Source of the DNA: Antrihabitans auranticaus
GTDB lineage: Bacteria > Actinomycetota > Actinomycetes > Mycobacteriales > Mycobacteriaceae
Assembly: GCF_016481275.1 (NCBI RefSeq)
Contig: NZ_JAEMNW010000003.1
Span: 558,001 to 622,000 of the forward strand
DNA length: 64,000 nucleotides
Reading direction: 5' to 3'
Positions within the stretch are counted from its first letter, which is position 1; each line of letters starts with the position of its first letter. The notes under the pieces were generated by a model. It saw only the letters and a list, made by a program, of their open reading frames with translations. It ran no database searches and was not told where the DNA came from. A program made the translations under genes and the position numbers. Positions 17,497 through 27,240 of this stretch are shown here, piece after piece.

Positions 17497-18495
17497 CTAA
17501 AGAACGATGATCTCGACTCGGCGGTTCGCTTCTTGGCCGGCGGACGTGTTGTTGGGAGCGATCGGACGAGTCGCGGCGAAACCGAACGCATCGATCCGGC
17601 CCGCATCGATGCCGAGCTCGACAAGCCGTTGCTTGACGGCGCCTGCGCGCTGGTCGCTCAGCGGTTGGGCATTCGGGTCGGGACCCGGTGTGTCCGCCAC
17701 ATGGCCGTCGACCTCGATTCGCGCTTGCGGCGCGGCACGCAACGCGTCCGCGATTCGCGCGATCGTTGCCGACCCCTGCGCGGTCAGGACGCTGGTGTCC
17801 GCGTTGAACGTGATCGGCGCTTCGGACAGCAGACCGGTCAACTGCTGTTGCAGGGCAGCTCTGTCGAATGCGGGTGGTGGGGGCGCGGGTGGCACCACGA
17901 GCTGGTTGTCCACCGTTACCTCGAGGAGCGCGCCGCGCAGCTGTTCGCCGATCGCAGCTTTCTCGTCGGCGGTCGCCGCCGGACCGCTGAGAGTCACCGT
18001 TGCGCCCGAGAGGTTGGCGTTCGGGTCGACAGTCAGATTGTCGACGACCGGCCGCCCCCGGGCGTTTGCGAATTCTACGAGGGACGCCTTCGCGGCCTCG
18101 TCCGGAACCGAGCCGGTCAGCGTCACACCGTCTTCGGCGATGGCGACCGCAAGCGGAACAGGAGCTTTCGGGACAGGCTTGACGTCGTCGACTTCGACAG
18201 TCCGCACCCCACGAATCGCCGTGACGATCACCGCGGCGAGTTTTGCCTGGTCGGCGTCGGCGTTCGAGATCGTCGCATCGCGACCGTCGAACTCGACATC
18301 CACGTTCGCGAGACCGGCTTTGGTGAGGGCCTCGTGACTACGCTCGGACAAGCCGCTTTCGATTCCGCCGCCACCGCTGAACGCGGCCAGCGCGGTCAGG
18401 ATCAGCGGGACGACGACGAGCGCAGCAAGCAGTAACAGCCAGGGAATCCGTCGGCTGCTACCGCCTGAGTTGCTGGGCACACCTGTGCTTAACAC
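17497..18495 (-). CDS. arfA: ArfA/OmpATb-like protein: TM anchor, BON domain, OmpA C-terminal domain
   Basis: The 332-residue protein has an N-terminal membrane segment (about 17-40, RIPWLLLLAALVVVPLILTA) and a BON-type region with two related halves (about 45-195). A proline hinge (VVPPAPPPPAF) leads to an OmpA-like peptidoglycan-binding domain (about 215-332) with ITFNADTSVLTAQG, IEVDGHVADTPGP and LSDQRAGAVKQRL. This order is that of M. tuberculosis ArfA/OmpATb, linked to acid adaptation and ammonia release and earlier described as a pore protein. The closing NRRVEIIVL is typical. The start is GTG; a second in-frame GTG five codons later is possible. Confidence 0.85.
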   Translation of the reverse strand: MLSTGVPSNSGGSSRRIPWLLLLAALVVVPLILTALAAFSGGGGIESGLSERSHEALTKAGLANVDVEFDGRDATISNADADQAKLAAVIVTAIRGVRTVEVDDVKPVPKAPVPLAVAIAEDGVTLTGSVPDEAAKASLVEFANARGRPVVDNLTVDPNANLSGATVTLSGPAATADEKAAIGEQLRGALLEVTVDNQLVVPPAPPPPAFDRAALQQQLTGLLSEAPITFNADTSVLTAQGSATIARIADALRAAPQARIEVDGHVADTPGPDPNAQPLSDQRAGAVKQRLVELGIDAGRIDAFGFAATRPIAPNNTSAGQEANRRVEIIVL

Positions 18496-18544
18496 CTGCC
18501 GGGGGCGGTCGCCACTCGAACGCGCGGAGGCCGCCCAACCGTTA

Positions 18545-19423
18545 TCACGCCAAATCGGAGAGCCAGTTGTGGACCCAGCTCGTGGCGTAACCGTAATCGA
18601 AGTGCGCGCCGCCGCCGTAGAACTCTTCGAGTTGCTCGCGGCGCTTCTCGTTCGCTTCGTCGTTCAGCTGGTCCTGGATCACGGGAAGTCCACCCGAACG
18701 CATCAGGTCGTTGAAGATCAAGAAGCCTTCTTGCTGGTAACGACCGAAGTTTGCCGGGTTCGGATCCGACGTCTGCGCGAGGTAACCCGCGAAGCGCGTC
18801 ACGAAGTCGTCCGAAGCTGTCGAGCAGTAGAGATCGCCGGGAGCGCAGAAGGTCTTGACGACGGGGCTCAGAAAGCCGAAGCCACCGATGCGCGGGCCGC
18901 CTGCGCCACCGCCACCGACGGGGGTGCCGACAAGTGCATCGGCCGGCGCACGTCGGGGATCGGAGATCAACGCAACCGCGACAACGCGATTCGGCGCAAT
19001 GGCACCGATGCCGGTGCCGATCTCGGCAGCGAGATCGCCCGCCGCGTCAGCACCCTGGCTGTAGCCGATGATCGCGACCCGCGTGGCCGGGCACTGGCCC
19101 GCCATCGCTGCGACCATCCCGCGCCCGCGGTCCACGGCTTCCTTCTTGGAACGGGCGTAGACCTCCGACTCCCACGGGAAGGCAGTTGCGGCATACGTCA
19201 CGTAATCGGTCCGCACGTTCGCAGGCAAGCCGCTTGTCGCAGGTCCGAGCATTCCGGCCTGCTGTCCGCCACTGGCGGACGGCTCCCATGTTCCCGGAAC
19301 GGCGAGGACATAGAGGCTCGGGCACCCGGCGGGATCCGCCTGCGCCGACCCGCCCCCGACCGCGACGATTGACAAAGCAGCAACGAGTGCGCCCAGCGCA
19401 GCGCCAATTCTCGTGTTACGCAT
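18545..19423 (-). CDS. Secreted cutinase-family esterase (Culp6-like)
   Basis: About 292 residues from ATG 19423, with a Sec signal peptide ending near GGGSAQA (about residue 30). The catalytic elbow GYSQGA and the acid loop CAPGDLYC fit the cutinase family. The catalytic His is probably in the late HFDYGYA. LYVLAVPGTWEPSASG near the mature N-terminus resembles the mycobacterial Culp6 (Rv3802c) group, which acts on lipids and thioesters at the cell envelope. A longer frame reaches 19549 but would put the signal peptide 42 residues in, so the shorter start is used. Confidence 0.85.
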   Translation of the reverse strand: MRNTRIGAALGALVAALSIVAVGGGSAQADPAGCPSLYVLAVPGTWEPSASGGQQAGMLGPATSGLPANVRTDYVTYAATAFPWESEVYARSKKEAVDRGRGMVAAMAGQCPATRVAIIGYSQGADAAGDLAAEIGTGIGAIAPNRVVAVALISDPRRAPADALVGTPVGGGGAGGPRIGGFGFLSPVVKTFCAPGDLYCSTASDDFVTRFAGYLAQTSDPNPANFGRYQQEGFLIFNDLMRSGGLPVIQDQLNDEANEKRREQLEEFYGGGAHFDYGYATSWVHNWLSDLA

Positions 19424-19559
19424 ACTGACTAGCTCCCCACAGTTTCTTCCCGCTACGACTTCTTCGACTGCCCGACTCTTGCACCGACTGATGTCGAAAC
19501 GATGCACGATCGGTAAACGCACGTTACCGGGCGCCTCAATGTGCGCCAACCCACAGACC

Positions 19560-20048
19560 CTAATCCATGAGGTTCTCTAAGTATTTCGTGATCTCGGCGG
19601 CTGTCCAACCATGAGTTTCGGCAATTCCTTCGGCCATGATCGACAGGTATTCGGGGGCGGGATGTGTGTTCTCGACGGCGGCTTTTCCGTAGCTACTCGT
19701 GAAGGTGAGCATTCGCGCGCCGTCGCGCACGCCGAGCTCCAACAGCCGGTCGTAAACGGGCGGTTCCTGCGCCCGGAGGTCGTCGAACTGCTCACTGCTC
19801 AGCAGATATCCGCGCGCGGGGGTCCGGCCTGCAGTGGTCGGGTCGTAGTACGCCCGACCACCACCCCACGTGCGGGATTCGCCCGCGAAAAACACGGTTC
19901 CGGGCAGCGTCAACGCCAAAGTTGCTGCGGGTGGACGCTTGTCGCGGGCACCGGCATGGTCGATGAGCCCACCTGGCGGGCGTCCGCCCGCCAGGTAACA
20001 GCTCAATCGTGCCGCGCACATGTTGGACCCGTACGCGACGTACCACAC
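19560..20048 (-). CDS. Gamma-glutamylcyclotransferase-fold (AIG2/BtrG-like) protein
   Basis: The product opens VWYVAYGSNMCAARLSCYLA; YGSN is the substrate-loop signature of the gamma-glutamylcyclotransferase fold. It continues with FFAGESRTWGGGRAYYDP and a conserved AEGIAETHGWT helix at the end. About 162 residues result from the GTG at 20048, 14 bases after gltD stops. An in-frame extension to 20171 would overlap gltD by 109 bases and reads as the shadow of gltD, so it was not used. Substrate unknown. It is probably co-transcribed with gltBD, which might point to glutamyl chemistry, but that is inference. Related actinobacterial proteins are sometimes labelled histone deacetylase without good reason. 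Confidence 0.7.
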   Translation of the reverse strand: MWYVAYGSNMCAARLSCYLAGGRPPGGLIDHAGARDKRPPAATLALTLPGTVFFAGESRTWGGGRAYYDPTTAGRTPARGYLLSSEQFDDLRAQEPPVYDRLLELGVRDGARMLTFTSSYGKAAVENTHPAPEYLSIMAEGIAETHGWTAAEITKYLENLMD

Positions 20049-20062
20049 CCGACCCGCGTCCG

Positions 20063-21529
20063 TCAGCGCTGCGGTGCCGCCGTCGGCACGATAGGTGACG
20101 GCAGTGCCGTCTCCCCGACGAGGTACTTGTCCACAGCCGCGGCAGCGGCACGACCCTCGGCAATCGCCCATACGATGAGCGATTGACCGCGACCCATGTC
20201 ACCTGCGACGAAGACGCCGTCGACGCTGGTCGCCCAGCCATCGTTACGTGCGACATTGCCGCGGTCGGAGTAGTCGACACCCAGTCCGTCGAGCAGGCCT
20301 GGCTTCTCCGGTCCGACGAAGCCCATGGCGAGCAGGACGAGGTCGGCGTCCAACGTGAAGTCCGAATCTTCGACCTTCTCGAAGCGGCCGTTGACCATCT
20401 TGACCTCATGCGCCTCGAGGCCTGTGACCTTGCCGTTCTCGCCGACGAAACGCTCGGTGTTCACGGAGAACACGCGCTCGCCACCCTCTTCGTGCGCCGA
20501 GGACACTCGGTACATGAGCGGGTAGGTCGGCCATGGGGTCTGGTCCGCGCGCTCTTCCGGTGGCCGCGGCATGATCTCGAACTGATGCACGCTTGCCGCG
20601 CCCTGGCGGTGCGAGGTGCCGAGGCAGTCCGCACCGGTGTCGCCGCCGCCGATGATGACGACCTTCTTGTCCTTCGCCGTGATGGGCGGCTGACCGTCGT
20701 CGCCGAGAACCTCGTCACCGAGCTGCACCCGGTTGGCCCACGGCAGGAACTCCATCGCCTGATGGATGCCATCGAGGTCGCGGCCCGGGATGGGCAGGTC
20801 GCGGGAAGCGCACGCGCCACCGGCGAGCACAACGGCGTCGAATTGCTTGCGCAGTTCGGCCGCCGTGATGTCCACGCCCACATTGACATTCGTCTTGAAG
20901 ACGGTGCCCTCGGCCTCCATCTGCGCCAGACGGCGGTCGATGTGGCGCTTCTCCATCTTGAACTCGGGGATGCCGTAGCGCAGCAGTCCGCCGATGCGGT
21001 CCGCACGCTCGAGGACGGTCACCGTGTGACCGGCACGCGTAAGTTGCTGTGCTGCAGCGAGTCCGGCAGGGCCGGAACCGACGACGGCAACCTTCTTGCC
21101 GGTGAGCCGCGTCGGATACACCGGGACGACCCAGCCGTTCTCGAAGGCGTGGTCGATGATCTCGACCTCGACCTGCTTGATCGTGACGGGGTCCTGGTTG
21201 ATGCCGAGAACGCAGGAGGCCTCACAGGGCGCCGGACAGAGGCGACCCGTGAACTCGGGGAAGTTGTTCGTCGCATGGAGGCGATCGATCGACTCGCGCC
21301 AGCGGTCCTTGAAGACCAGGTCGTTCCACTCGGGAATCAGGTTCCCCAGCGGGCAACCGTTGTGGCAGAAGGGAATACCGCAGTCCATGCACCGACTGGC
21401 CTGCTTGCGCAGGGTGTCGTCGGAGAAGTCCTCGTAAACCTCTTTCCAGTCCATCAGACGCAGCGGCACTGGCCGGCGAGTCGGAAGCTCACGTGCTGTG
21501 TGCTTCAGAAATCCGCTTGGGTCACCCAC
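20063..21529 (-). CDS. gltD: Glutamate synthase (NADPH) small subunit
   Basis: The 488-residue protein is the flavin/Fe-S beta subunit of NADPH-glutamate synthase. The N-terminal cysteine clusters for two [4Fe-4S] centres are [17 protein letters not shown] and [10 protein letters not shown]. The FAD-binding [13 protein letters not shown] lies near residue 152 and the NADPH-binding [18 protein letters not shown] near 290. It takes electrons from NADPH and passes them to GltB to make glutamate from glutamine and 2-oxoglutarate. It starts at GTG inside the last eight bases of gltB (GTGGGTGA), so the subunits are translationally coupled. Confidence 0.95.
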   Translation of the reverse strand: MGDPSGFLKHTARELPTRRPVPLRLMDWKEVYEDFSDDTLRKQASRCMDCGIPFCHNGCPLGNLIPEWNDLVFKDRWRESIDRLHATNNFPEFTGRLCPAPCEASCVLGINQDPVTIKQVEVEIIDHAFENGWVVPVYPTRLTGKKVAVVGSGPAGLAAAQQLTRAGHTVTVLERADRIGGLLRYGIPEFKMEKRHIDRRLAQMEAEGTVFKTNVNVGVDITAAELRKQFDAVVLAGGACASRDLPIPGRDLDGIHQAMEFLPWANRVQLGDEVLGDDGQPPITAKDKKVVIIGGGDTGADCLGTSHRQGAASVHQFEIMPRPPEERADQTPWPTYPLMYRVSSAHEEGGERVFSVNTERFVGENGKVTGLEAHEVKMVNGRFEKVEDSDFTLDADLVLLAMGFVGPEKPGLLDGLGVDYSDRGNVARNDGWATSVDGVFVAGDMGRGQSLIVWAIAEGRAAAAAVDKYLVGETALPSPIVPTAAPQR

Positions 21530-24500
21530 GTGCTGCCTCCATAATCGCCTCGTCGACGTCCTTGCCGTTCTTCTCGGCGTCGGAGATCGCGAGCAGGACC
21601 TTCTTGTAATCGCGCGGCATGACCTTCACGAAGTGGTTCACCTGTTGGCTCCAGTCGCTCAGGATGTGCTCTGCGACAGCCGAACCCGTCTCGTCCCGGT
21701 GGCGCGTGATGATTCCGCGAAGCCAGGAGAAGTCGTCGCCGTGCAGATCCTCGAGATCGACGAGTTCCGAGTTGAGGTTCGCTTCGAAGGTCGCGCTCGG
21801 GTTGTAGACGTAAGCGACACCGCCCGACATACCGGCGCCGAAGTTGCGGCCGGTCTCGCCGAGGATGACCACCTTGCCACCGGTCATGTATTCGCAGCCG
21901 TGGTCGCCCACACCTTCGACGACCGCGACGGCGCCGGAGTTACGGACGCAGAAGCGCTCGCCGGCAACACCGCGCAGGAACGCCTGACCACTCGTCGCAC
22001 CGAACAGGATCACGTTGCCCGCGATGATGTTCTCTTCTGCGACGAAGTCCGCCGGCGCATCGAGCGGCGGGCGCAGAACAAGGTGGCCACCCGAAAGTCC
22101 CTTGCCGACATAGTCGTTCGCGTCACCGAACACCCGGAGGGTGATACCGGCCGGCACGAACGCGCCGAAGCTGTTACCAGCCGAACCGGTGAAGGTGATG
22201 TCGATCGTGTCGTCGGGCAGACCCGTGCCGCCGTAGGCCTTGGTGAGCTCGTGACCGAGCATCGTGCCGACCGTGCGGTTGACGTTCGTGATCTTCGAGC
22301 TGAACTTGACCTTCTCGCCGCGATCGATCGCGTTGCGGCTCTGGATGATGAGCTGCTGATCGAGCGCCTTGTCGAGGCCGTGATCCTGGACGCCGGTGCA
22401 GTAGAGGTCCTGGTTCATGAACGCGGTTTCGACGTTCTCCAGGATCGGCGACAGATCGAGCTTGCTCGCCTTCCAGTGCTCCTTGGCCTTCGTCGTATCG
22501 AGCAGGTGCACCTGACCGATTGCCTCGTTCAGCGTGCGGAAGCCGAGTTCGGCCAGCAGCTCACGGACCTCTTCGGCGATGAACATGAAGAAGTTCTCGA
22601 CGAATTCCGGCTTGCCGGTGAAGCGCTTGCGCAGCACGGGGTTCTGCGTCGCGACACCGACCGGACACGTGTCGAGATGACACACGCGCATCATGATGCA
22701 GCCCGTGACGACGAGCGGTGCGGTTGCGAAACCGAACTCTTCGCCACCGAGCAGCGCGGCGACCATGACGTCGCGGCCGGTCTTGAGCTGGCCGTCGACC
22801 TGGACCACGATGCGGTCGCGCAGGCCGTTGAGCAGCAGGGTCTGCTGGGTCTCGGCAAGGCCGAGCTCCCAGGGTGCACCTGCGTGCTTCATCGACGTGA
22901 GCGGCGTTGCGCCGGTGCCACCGTCGTGACCGGAGATCAGCACGACGTCGGCATGCGCCTTGGAGACGCCCGCGGCGACGGTACCGACTCCGACCTCCGA
23001 CACCAGTTTCACGTGAATCCGGGCACCCGGGTTCGCGTTCTTCAGGTCGTGGATCAGCTGGGCAAGATCCTCGATCGAGTAGATGTCGTGGTGCGGCGGC
23101 GGCGAGATCAGGCCGACGCCGGGCGTCGAGTGCCGAACCTCGGCAACCCACGGGTACACCTTGTGCGCGGGCAGCTGACCGCCCTCGCCGGGCTTCGCAC
23201 CCTGCGCCATCTTGATCTGGATGTCGGAGCAGTTCGTCAGGTAGTGCGCAGTCACGCCGAAGCGGCCCGACGCGACCTGCTTGACCGCACTGCGGCGCCA
23301 GTCGCCGTTCTCGTCCGGCTCGAAGCGAGCGATGTTCTCGCCACCCTCACCCGAGTTGGAACGGCCACCCATGCGGTTCATCGCGATCGCGAGGGTCTCG
23401 TGGGCTTCGGCCGAGATCGAGCCGTAGCTCATCGCACCCGTCGAGAACCGCTTGACGATCTCCGACGCCGGCTCGACCTCGTCGATCGAGATCGACGGGC
23501 GGTCTTCGGTCTTGAAGCGGAACAGACCGCGCAGCGACGCGAGCCGCTCGGACTGGTCGTCGATCAGCTGCGTGTACTCCTTGAAGACCTTGTACTGACC
23601 GGTCCGCGTGGAGTGCTGGAGCTTGAACACCGTGTCCGGGTTGAACAGGTGGTACTCGCCTTCGCGCCGCCACTGGTACTCGCCGCCGACCTCGAGCTCG
23701 CGGTGCGCGCGCTCCTGCCGGTTCTCGAGGAACGCGGTTGCGTGGCGTGCCGCAACGTCCTTGGCGATCTCGTCGAGACCGATGCCACCGAGATGGGACC
23801 GGAGACCGACGAAGTACTCGTCGCACAGTTCCTGCGACAGACCGATCACCTGGAACAGCTGGGCTCCGGTGTAGGACGCGACCGTCGAGATGCCCATCTT
23901 GGACATGACCTTGAGGACGCCCTTGCCGGCGGCCTTGACGTAGTTCTTGACCGCGGTCTTGTAGTCGATGTCCTGCAGCGCGCCGCGCTCGATCATGTCC
24001 TCGATGGTTTCGAAGGCCATGTACGGGTTGATCGCCGCAGCGCCGAACCCGATGAGCGTCGCCATGTGGTGCACCTCGCGCGCGTCACCGGCCTCGACAA
24101 TCAGGCCGACCTTCGTGCGCGTCCGCTCGCGGACAAGGTGGTGATGCACCGCGGCAGTGAGCAGCAGCGACGGGATCGGCGCAAGCTTCTCGTTCGACTC
24201 GCGGTCGGACAGCACGATGATGCGAGCGCCGCCGTCGATCGCGGCCGAGACCTGCGCCCTGATCGCGTCGAGCGAGTTACGCAGTCCTTCGCCACCCTCG
24301 GCAACCGGGTAGAGGCCTCGCAGCACGACCGAACGCAGACCTTCCTGCGCGCCTTCGTCGTTGATGTGAACGAGCTTGGCGAGGTCGTCGTTGTCCAGGA
24401 TCGGCTGCGGCAGGACGATCTGCTTGCACGACTGCGGACCCGGATTGAGGAGGTCCGCCTCGGGACCGATCGTGCCACCGAGGCTCGTGACGACCTCTTC

Positions 24501-26117
24501 GCGGATCGCATCAAGGGGCGGGTTGGTCACCTGAGCGAACAGCTGCTGGAAGTAGTCGAACAACATCCGCGGGCGGGCCGACAAGACGGCGACCGGAGTA
24601 TCGGTACCCATGGAACCGATTGCTTCGGCACCGGTCTTCGCCATCGGCGCAAGCAGGATGCCCAGTTCTTCGGTCGTGTAACCGAAGATCTGCTGCCTGA
24701 TGAGGACGCGATCGTGCGACATGTGGACGTGCGGACGGTCGGGCAGGTCACCGAGCTCGGTGAGCCCCGCGTCGAGCCACTCCTGGTACGGCTGCTCGGA
24801 AGCGAGCTGAGCCTTGATCTCGTCGTCGGCAACGATCCGGCCCTGCTCGGTGTCCACGAGGAACATGCGGCCCGGCTGCAAGCGGATCTTGCGGATGACC
24901 TTCGACGGCTCTATGTCGAGAACGCCGACCTCCGAGGCCATGACGACCAGACCGTCTTCGGTGACCCATACGCGGCTCGGGCGCAGACCGTTGCGGTCGA
25001 GCACGGCGCCGACGACGGTGCCATCGGTGAACGTGACCGATGCCGGTCCATCCCACGGTTCCATCAGCGACGAGTGGTACTTGTAGAACGCCCGGCGAGC
25101 GGGGTCCATGCTTTCGTGCCGCTCCCACGCCTCGGGAATCATCATCAGCACGGCATGCGGCAGGCTGCGGCCCGCGAGGTGCAGCAATTCGAGCACCTCG
25201 TCGAAGCGCGCGGTGTCGCTGGCACCCGGCGTACAGACCGGGAAGATCTTCTTCAGCGACTCGGCACCGAACACGTCGGACTCGATGAGCGACTCGCGTG
25301 CCCGCATCCAGTTCTCGTTGCCGGTGACCGTATTGATCTCACCGTTGTGCGCGACGTGGCGGAACGGATGCGCCAGCGGCCACGACGGGAACGTGTTGGT
25401 CGAGAAGCGCGAGTGTACGAGACCGAGCGCGCTTTCGAGCCGGTCGTCCTGCAGATCGAGGTAGAACGCCTTCAACTGCGGCGTCGTCAGCATGCCCTTG
25501 TAGACGAAGGTGCGCCCGGAAAGGCTCGGGAAGTACACCGTCTCGCTACCGGTCGCACCGCGGCCCGCGCCGTCGGTACCGAGCTCGTGCTCGGCGCGCT
25601 TGCGGATCACATAGGCACGGCGCTCGAGGTCCATGCCGGTGATCGGAGCGCGCGAACCTGGCCGCGGTCCGATGAAGACCTGGCGGAACGTGGGCATCGC
25701 GTCGCGAGCGAGCGCACCGAGCGAAGACTCGTCGGTGGGGACGTCGCGCCAGCCGATGACGGCGAGGCCTTCTTCGGACACGATCTGCTCGACGCCGATC
25801 GCGGCCTTGGCGGCCTCTGCACGCGCCTGCGGCAAGAATGCGATGCCGGTGACGTAGGAACCCTCAGCCGGCAATTCGAAATCGACGACGGCTCGAAAGA
25901 ACTTGTCCGGAACCTGCAGCAGAATTCCCGCACCGTCGCCCGTGTTGGGTTCGGCACCGGCGGCGCCGCGGTGCTCGAGATTGACAAGGGCTGTGATCGC
26001 CTTGTCGACGATGTCCCGGCTGCGCCGGCCATGCATGTCGACCACAAATGCGACGCCACACGAATCGTGTTCGTTCGCCGGGTCGTAGAGGCCTTGCCGG
26101 CCTGGAGGTTGCTTCAT
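21522..26117 (-). CDS. gltB: Glutamate synthase large subunit
   Basis: About 1531 residues from ATG 26117. A short propeptide ([19 protein letters not shown]) precedes the catalytic Cys in [11 protein letters not shown]; cleavage there creates the N-terminal nucleophile of the class II glutamine amidotransferase domain (about 20-430). A central domain, the FMN-binding synthase domain (about 800-1230) and a C-terminal beta-helix GXGXG domain follow. The [3Fe-4S] cysteines are in [18 protein letters not shown] longer frame to 26162 would add residues ahead of the propeptide and is not favoured. The enzyme makes glutamate in the cytoplasm with GltD. Confidence 0.95.
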   Translation of the reverse strand: MKQPPGRQGLYDPANEHDSCGVAFVVDMHGRRSRDIVDKAITALVNLEHRGAAGAEPNTGDGAGILLQVPDKFFRAVVDFELPAEGSYVTGIAFLPQARAEAAKAAIGVEQIVSEEGLAVIGWRDVPTDESSLGALARDAMPTFRQVFIGPRPGSRAPITGMDLERRAYVIRKRAEHELGTDGAGRGATGSETVYFPSLSGRTFVYKGMLTTPQLKAFYLDLQDDRLESALGLVHSRFSTNTFPSWPLAHPFRHVAHNGEINTVTGNENWMRARESLIESDVFGAESLKKIFPVCTPGASDTARFDEVLELLHLAGRSLPHAVLMMIPEAWERHESMDPARRAFYKYHSSLMEPWDGPASVTFTDGTVVGAVLDRNGLRPSRVWVTEDGLVVMASEVGVLDIEPSKVIRKIRLQPGRMFLVDTEQGRIVADDEIKAQLASEQPYQEWLDAGLTELGDLPDRPHVHMSHDRVLIRQQIFGYTTEELGILLAPMAKTGAEAIGSMGTDTPVAVLSARPRMLFDYFQQLFAQVTNPPLDAIREEVVTSLGGTIGPEADLLNPGPQSCKQIVLPQPILDNDDLAKLVHINDEGAQEGLRSVVLRGLYPVAEGGEGLRNSLDAIRAQVSAAIDGGARIIVLSDRESNEKLAPIPSLLLTAAVHHHLVRERTRTKVGLIVEAGDAREVHHMATLIGFGAAAINPYMAFETIEDMIERGALQDIDYKTAVKNYVKAAGKGVLKVMSKMGISTVASYTGAQLFQVIGLSQELCDEYFVGLRSHLGGIGLDEIAKDVAARHATAFLENRQERAHRELEVGGEYQWRREGEYHLFNPDTVFKLQHSTRTGQYKVFKEYTQLIDDQSERLASLRGLFRFKTEDRPSISIDEVEPASEIVKRFSTGAMSYGSISAEAHETLAIAMNRMGGRSNSGEGGENIARFEPDENGDWRRSAVKQVASGRFGVTAHYLTNCSDIQIKMAQGAKPGEGGQLPAHKVYPWVAEVRHSTPGVGLISPPPHHDIYSIEDLAQLIHDLKNANPGARIHVKLVSEVGVGTVAAGVSKAHADVVLISGHDGGTGATPLTSMKHAGAPWELGLAETQQTLLLNGLRDRIVVQVDGQLKTGRDVMVAALLGGEEFGFATAPLVVTGCIMMRVCHLDTCPVGVATQNPVLRKRFTGKPEFVENFFMFIAEEVRELLAELGFRTLNEAIGQVHLLDTTKAKEHWKASKLDLSPILENVETAFMNQDLYCTGVQDHGLDKALDQQLIIQSRNAIDRGEKVKFSSKITNVNRTVGTMLGHELTKAYGGTGLPDDTIDITFTGSAGNSFGAFVPAGITLRVFGDANDYVGKGLSGGHLVLRPPLDAPADFVAEENIIAGNVILFGATSGQAFLRGVAGERFCVRNSGAVAVVEGVGDHGCEYMTGGKVVILGETGRNFGAGMSGGVAYVYNPSATFEANLNSELVDLEDLHGDDFSWLRGIITRHRDETGSAVAEHILSDWSQQVNHFVKVMPRDYKKVLLAISDAEKNGKDVDEAIMEAARG

Positions 26118-26598
26118 ACCTAGCCTTCGTATGCATCGACGACCAGCGGCGCTGATGGTCATCCCGGTGCAGTGATTCCTGCGCGTTGCCCAGGACTGTG
26201 CGGGAGTGCCGACACGCTTGCGCGTACGGCACCTCCGACCAGCTCTCCCCGACTACGCTGATACCGAGGTGCGGCTGTTCGGATGCCGGAGCATTCCTGT
26301 TCCGGCGTAAGAGGAAACGATAAGTCAGGACCGGGGGCCAGTACCAACTTAGGCAGCCCTTATTATGAGTTCTATCTGCGCTTATGCATTTTGCGTTTGG
26401 CGGGCCGACCCGCATCAAGTGTAGATCAATCGACGGGTCCGACTTCCCGCACCGATCGTGCTGTTACGAGTTCTCGCACACCTTGTGACCGGCGCCGATG
26501 CCGGACCCCGTCGACCGTGACGTCATGTCTCGGTCCGCGAGCACGACCACAGTGGCACGAATCCGGTCGCCGGACTATGTGATCTCGCCTACTTCCTC
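26118..26598. other. Intergenic region upstream of gltB
   Basis: This 481-base gap lies between the start of gltB and the 3' end of the tetR gene. It should contain the gltBD promoter. Bases 26344-26400 are AT-richer and include an iron-box-like element (listed separately). Short frames on both strands here have no recognisable product or suitable ribosome-binding site. No riboswitch or tRNA was recognised. Confidence 0.5.
26344..26362. promoter_or_regulatory. Possible IdeR/DtxR-type iron box upstream of gltB
   Basis: CCAACTTAGGCAGCCCTTA agrees with the iron-box consensus TTAGGTTAGGCTAACCTAA at 11 of 19 positions. The core TTAGGCA-CCCT is nearly the same as in the much better box between mbtA and mbtB. 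It lies about 230 bases before the gltB start codon. Glutamate synthase is an iron-sulfur enzyme, so iron control is possible, but the match is weak. Confidence 0.3.
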
Positions 26599-27147
26599 CT
26601 ATACGAACGACCGAACCAGCTTCGCGATCGCCGGTCTCGGGTCGAAGTCCGGGACCGGCAGACAAAGCTGGTGGAGCGTTGCGCCTTCGACATAGTCCAT
26701 CAAGATCGTCACGACACCCGCGGGGTCATCGATGATTCCGCTGAGGAGCCCTTCGGCCCACGCGACCAGCTCGCGCCGCGCTCGTAACAATGGCGGCTGC
26801 AACTCGACGGTCGTGGCCGATTCGAGGAACAGGGCGTAGCGGGCCGCCGTCCGCGTCCTGTCGGGTCCGAGCGAGTAGAGCAGCCATGCGGTGGCACCGT
26901 CGATCACGCCATCGACGGTGTCCGGGACCGGCAGTGCGTTCAGCATCTCCCAATCGGAGCGATCTCGCTCGACGAGACGGTCGACGATGCCTTCGAGCAG
27001 TGCGTTTCGCGTCCGAAAGTAGTTCGACGAGGTTCCGGTAGGCACCTGCGCGACCTCGTCGACCGCGCGGTGGGTCAAGCCCCGCGAGCCGCGCGTACCG
27101 AGAACTTCGATGGCCGCGTCCAGCACGACCTCTTTCTTTGTTGGCAC
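26599..27147 (-). CDS. TetR family transcriptional regulator
   Basis: The 182-residue protein has an N-terminal TetR helix-turn-helix: VLDAAIEVLGTRGSRGLTHR, then VPTGTSSNYFRTRNALLEGI, with the recognition helix around TSSNYFRTR. The C-terminal ligand-binding part (about 75-182) is helical without a recognisable ligand class. It starts at GTG and is divergent from an FAD monooxygenase. Three copies of one inverted repeat lie between them, one of them seven bases upstream of this start, so it most likely represses itself and the monooxygenase gene. Confidence 0.9.
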   Translation of the reverse strand: MPTKKEVVLDAAIEVLGTRGSRGLTHRAVDEVAQVPTGTSSNYFRTRNALLEGIVDRLVERDRSDWEMLNALPVPDTVDGVIDGATAWLLYSLGPDRTRTAARYALFLESATTVELQPPLLRARRELVAWAEGLLSGIIDDPAGVVTILMDYVEGATLHQLCLPVPDFDPRPAIAKLVRSFV

Positions 27148-27153
27148 ACAGTA

Positions 27154-27173
27154 GACACTACATGCGTAGTGTC
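27154..27173. promoter_or_regulatory. TetR operator candidate 1
   Basis: GACACTACATGCGTAGTGTC has perfect 8-base arms (GACACTAC and GTAGTGTC) around a 4-base centre. It ends the regulator's promoter region, six bases from its start codon, which fits autoregulation. Confidence 0.8.
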
Positions 27174-27190
27174 GCTCGCGCTCAGAAATC

Positions 27191-27208
27191 TCACTACATA
27201 CGTAGTGA
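27191..27208. promoter_or_regulatory. TetR operator candidate 2
   Basis: TCACTACATACGTAGTGA has perfect 7-base arms and the same CACTAC-AT-NN-GTAGTG core as the first copy. Its centre is 36 bases from that of copy 1. Confidence 0.8.
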
Positions 27209-27213
27209 AAACT

Positions 27214-27231
27214 GCACTACATCTGTAGTAC
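27214..27231. promoter_or_regulatory. TetR operator candidate 3
   Basis: GCACTACATCTGTAGTAC keeps CACTAC-ATCT-GTAGT, with one arm position changed. It lies nine bases before the monooxygenase ATG, and its centre is 23 bases from that of copy 2. Binding here would block transcription of the monooxygenase. Confidence 0.75.
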
Positions 27232-27240
27232 GGTCGGTCC

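Noticed and set aside
19560-20171. Histone deacetylase as the function of the YGSN-motif protein.
   Set aside because: The sequence has a gamma-glutamylcyclotransferase-type loop and no zinc-binding deacetylase motifs.
21498-26123. A 1541-codon open frame on the plus strand opposite gltB.
   Set aside because: It is the mirror of gltB caused by third-position G/C bias; its translation is rich in Arg, Asp, Val and Leu without any fold signature, while the minus strand encodes a complete glutamate synthase.
26159-26582. Short frames on both strands upstream of gltB.
   Set aside because: They lie in the promoter gap, lack ribosome-binding sites and look like random sequence.
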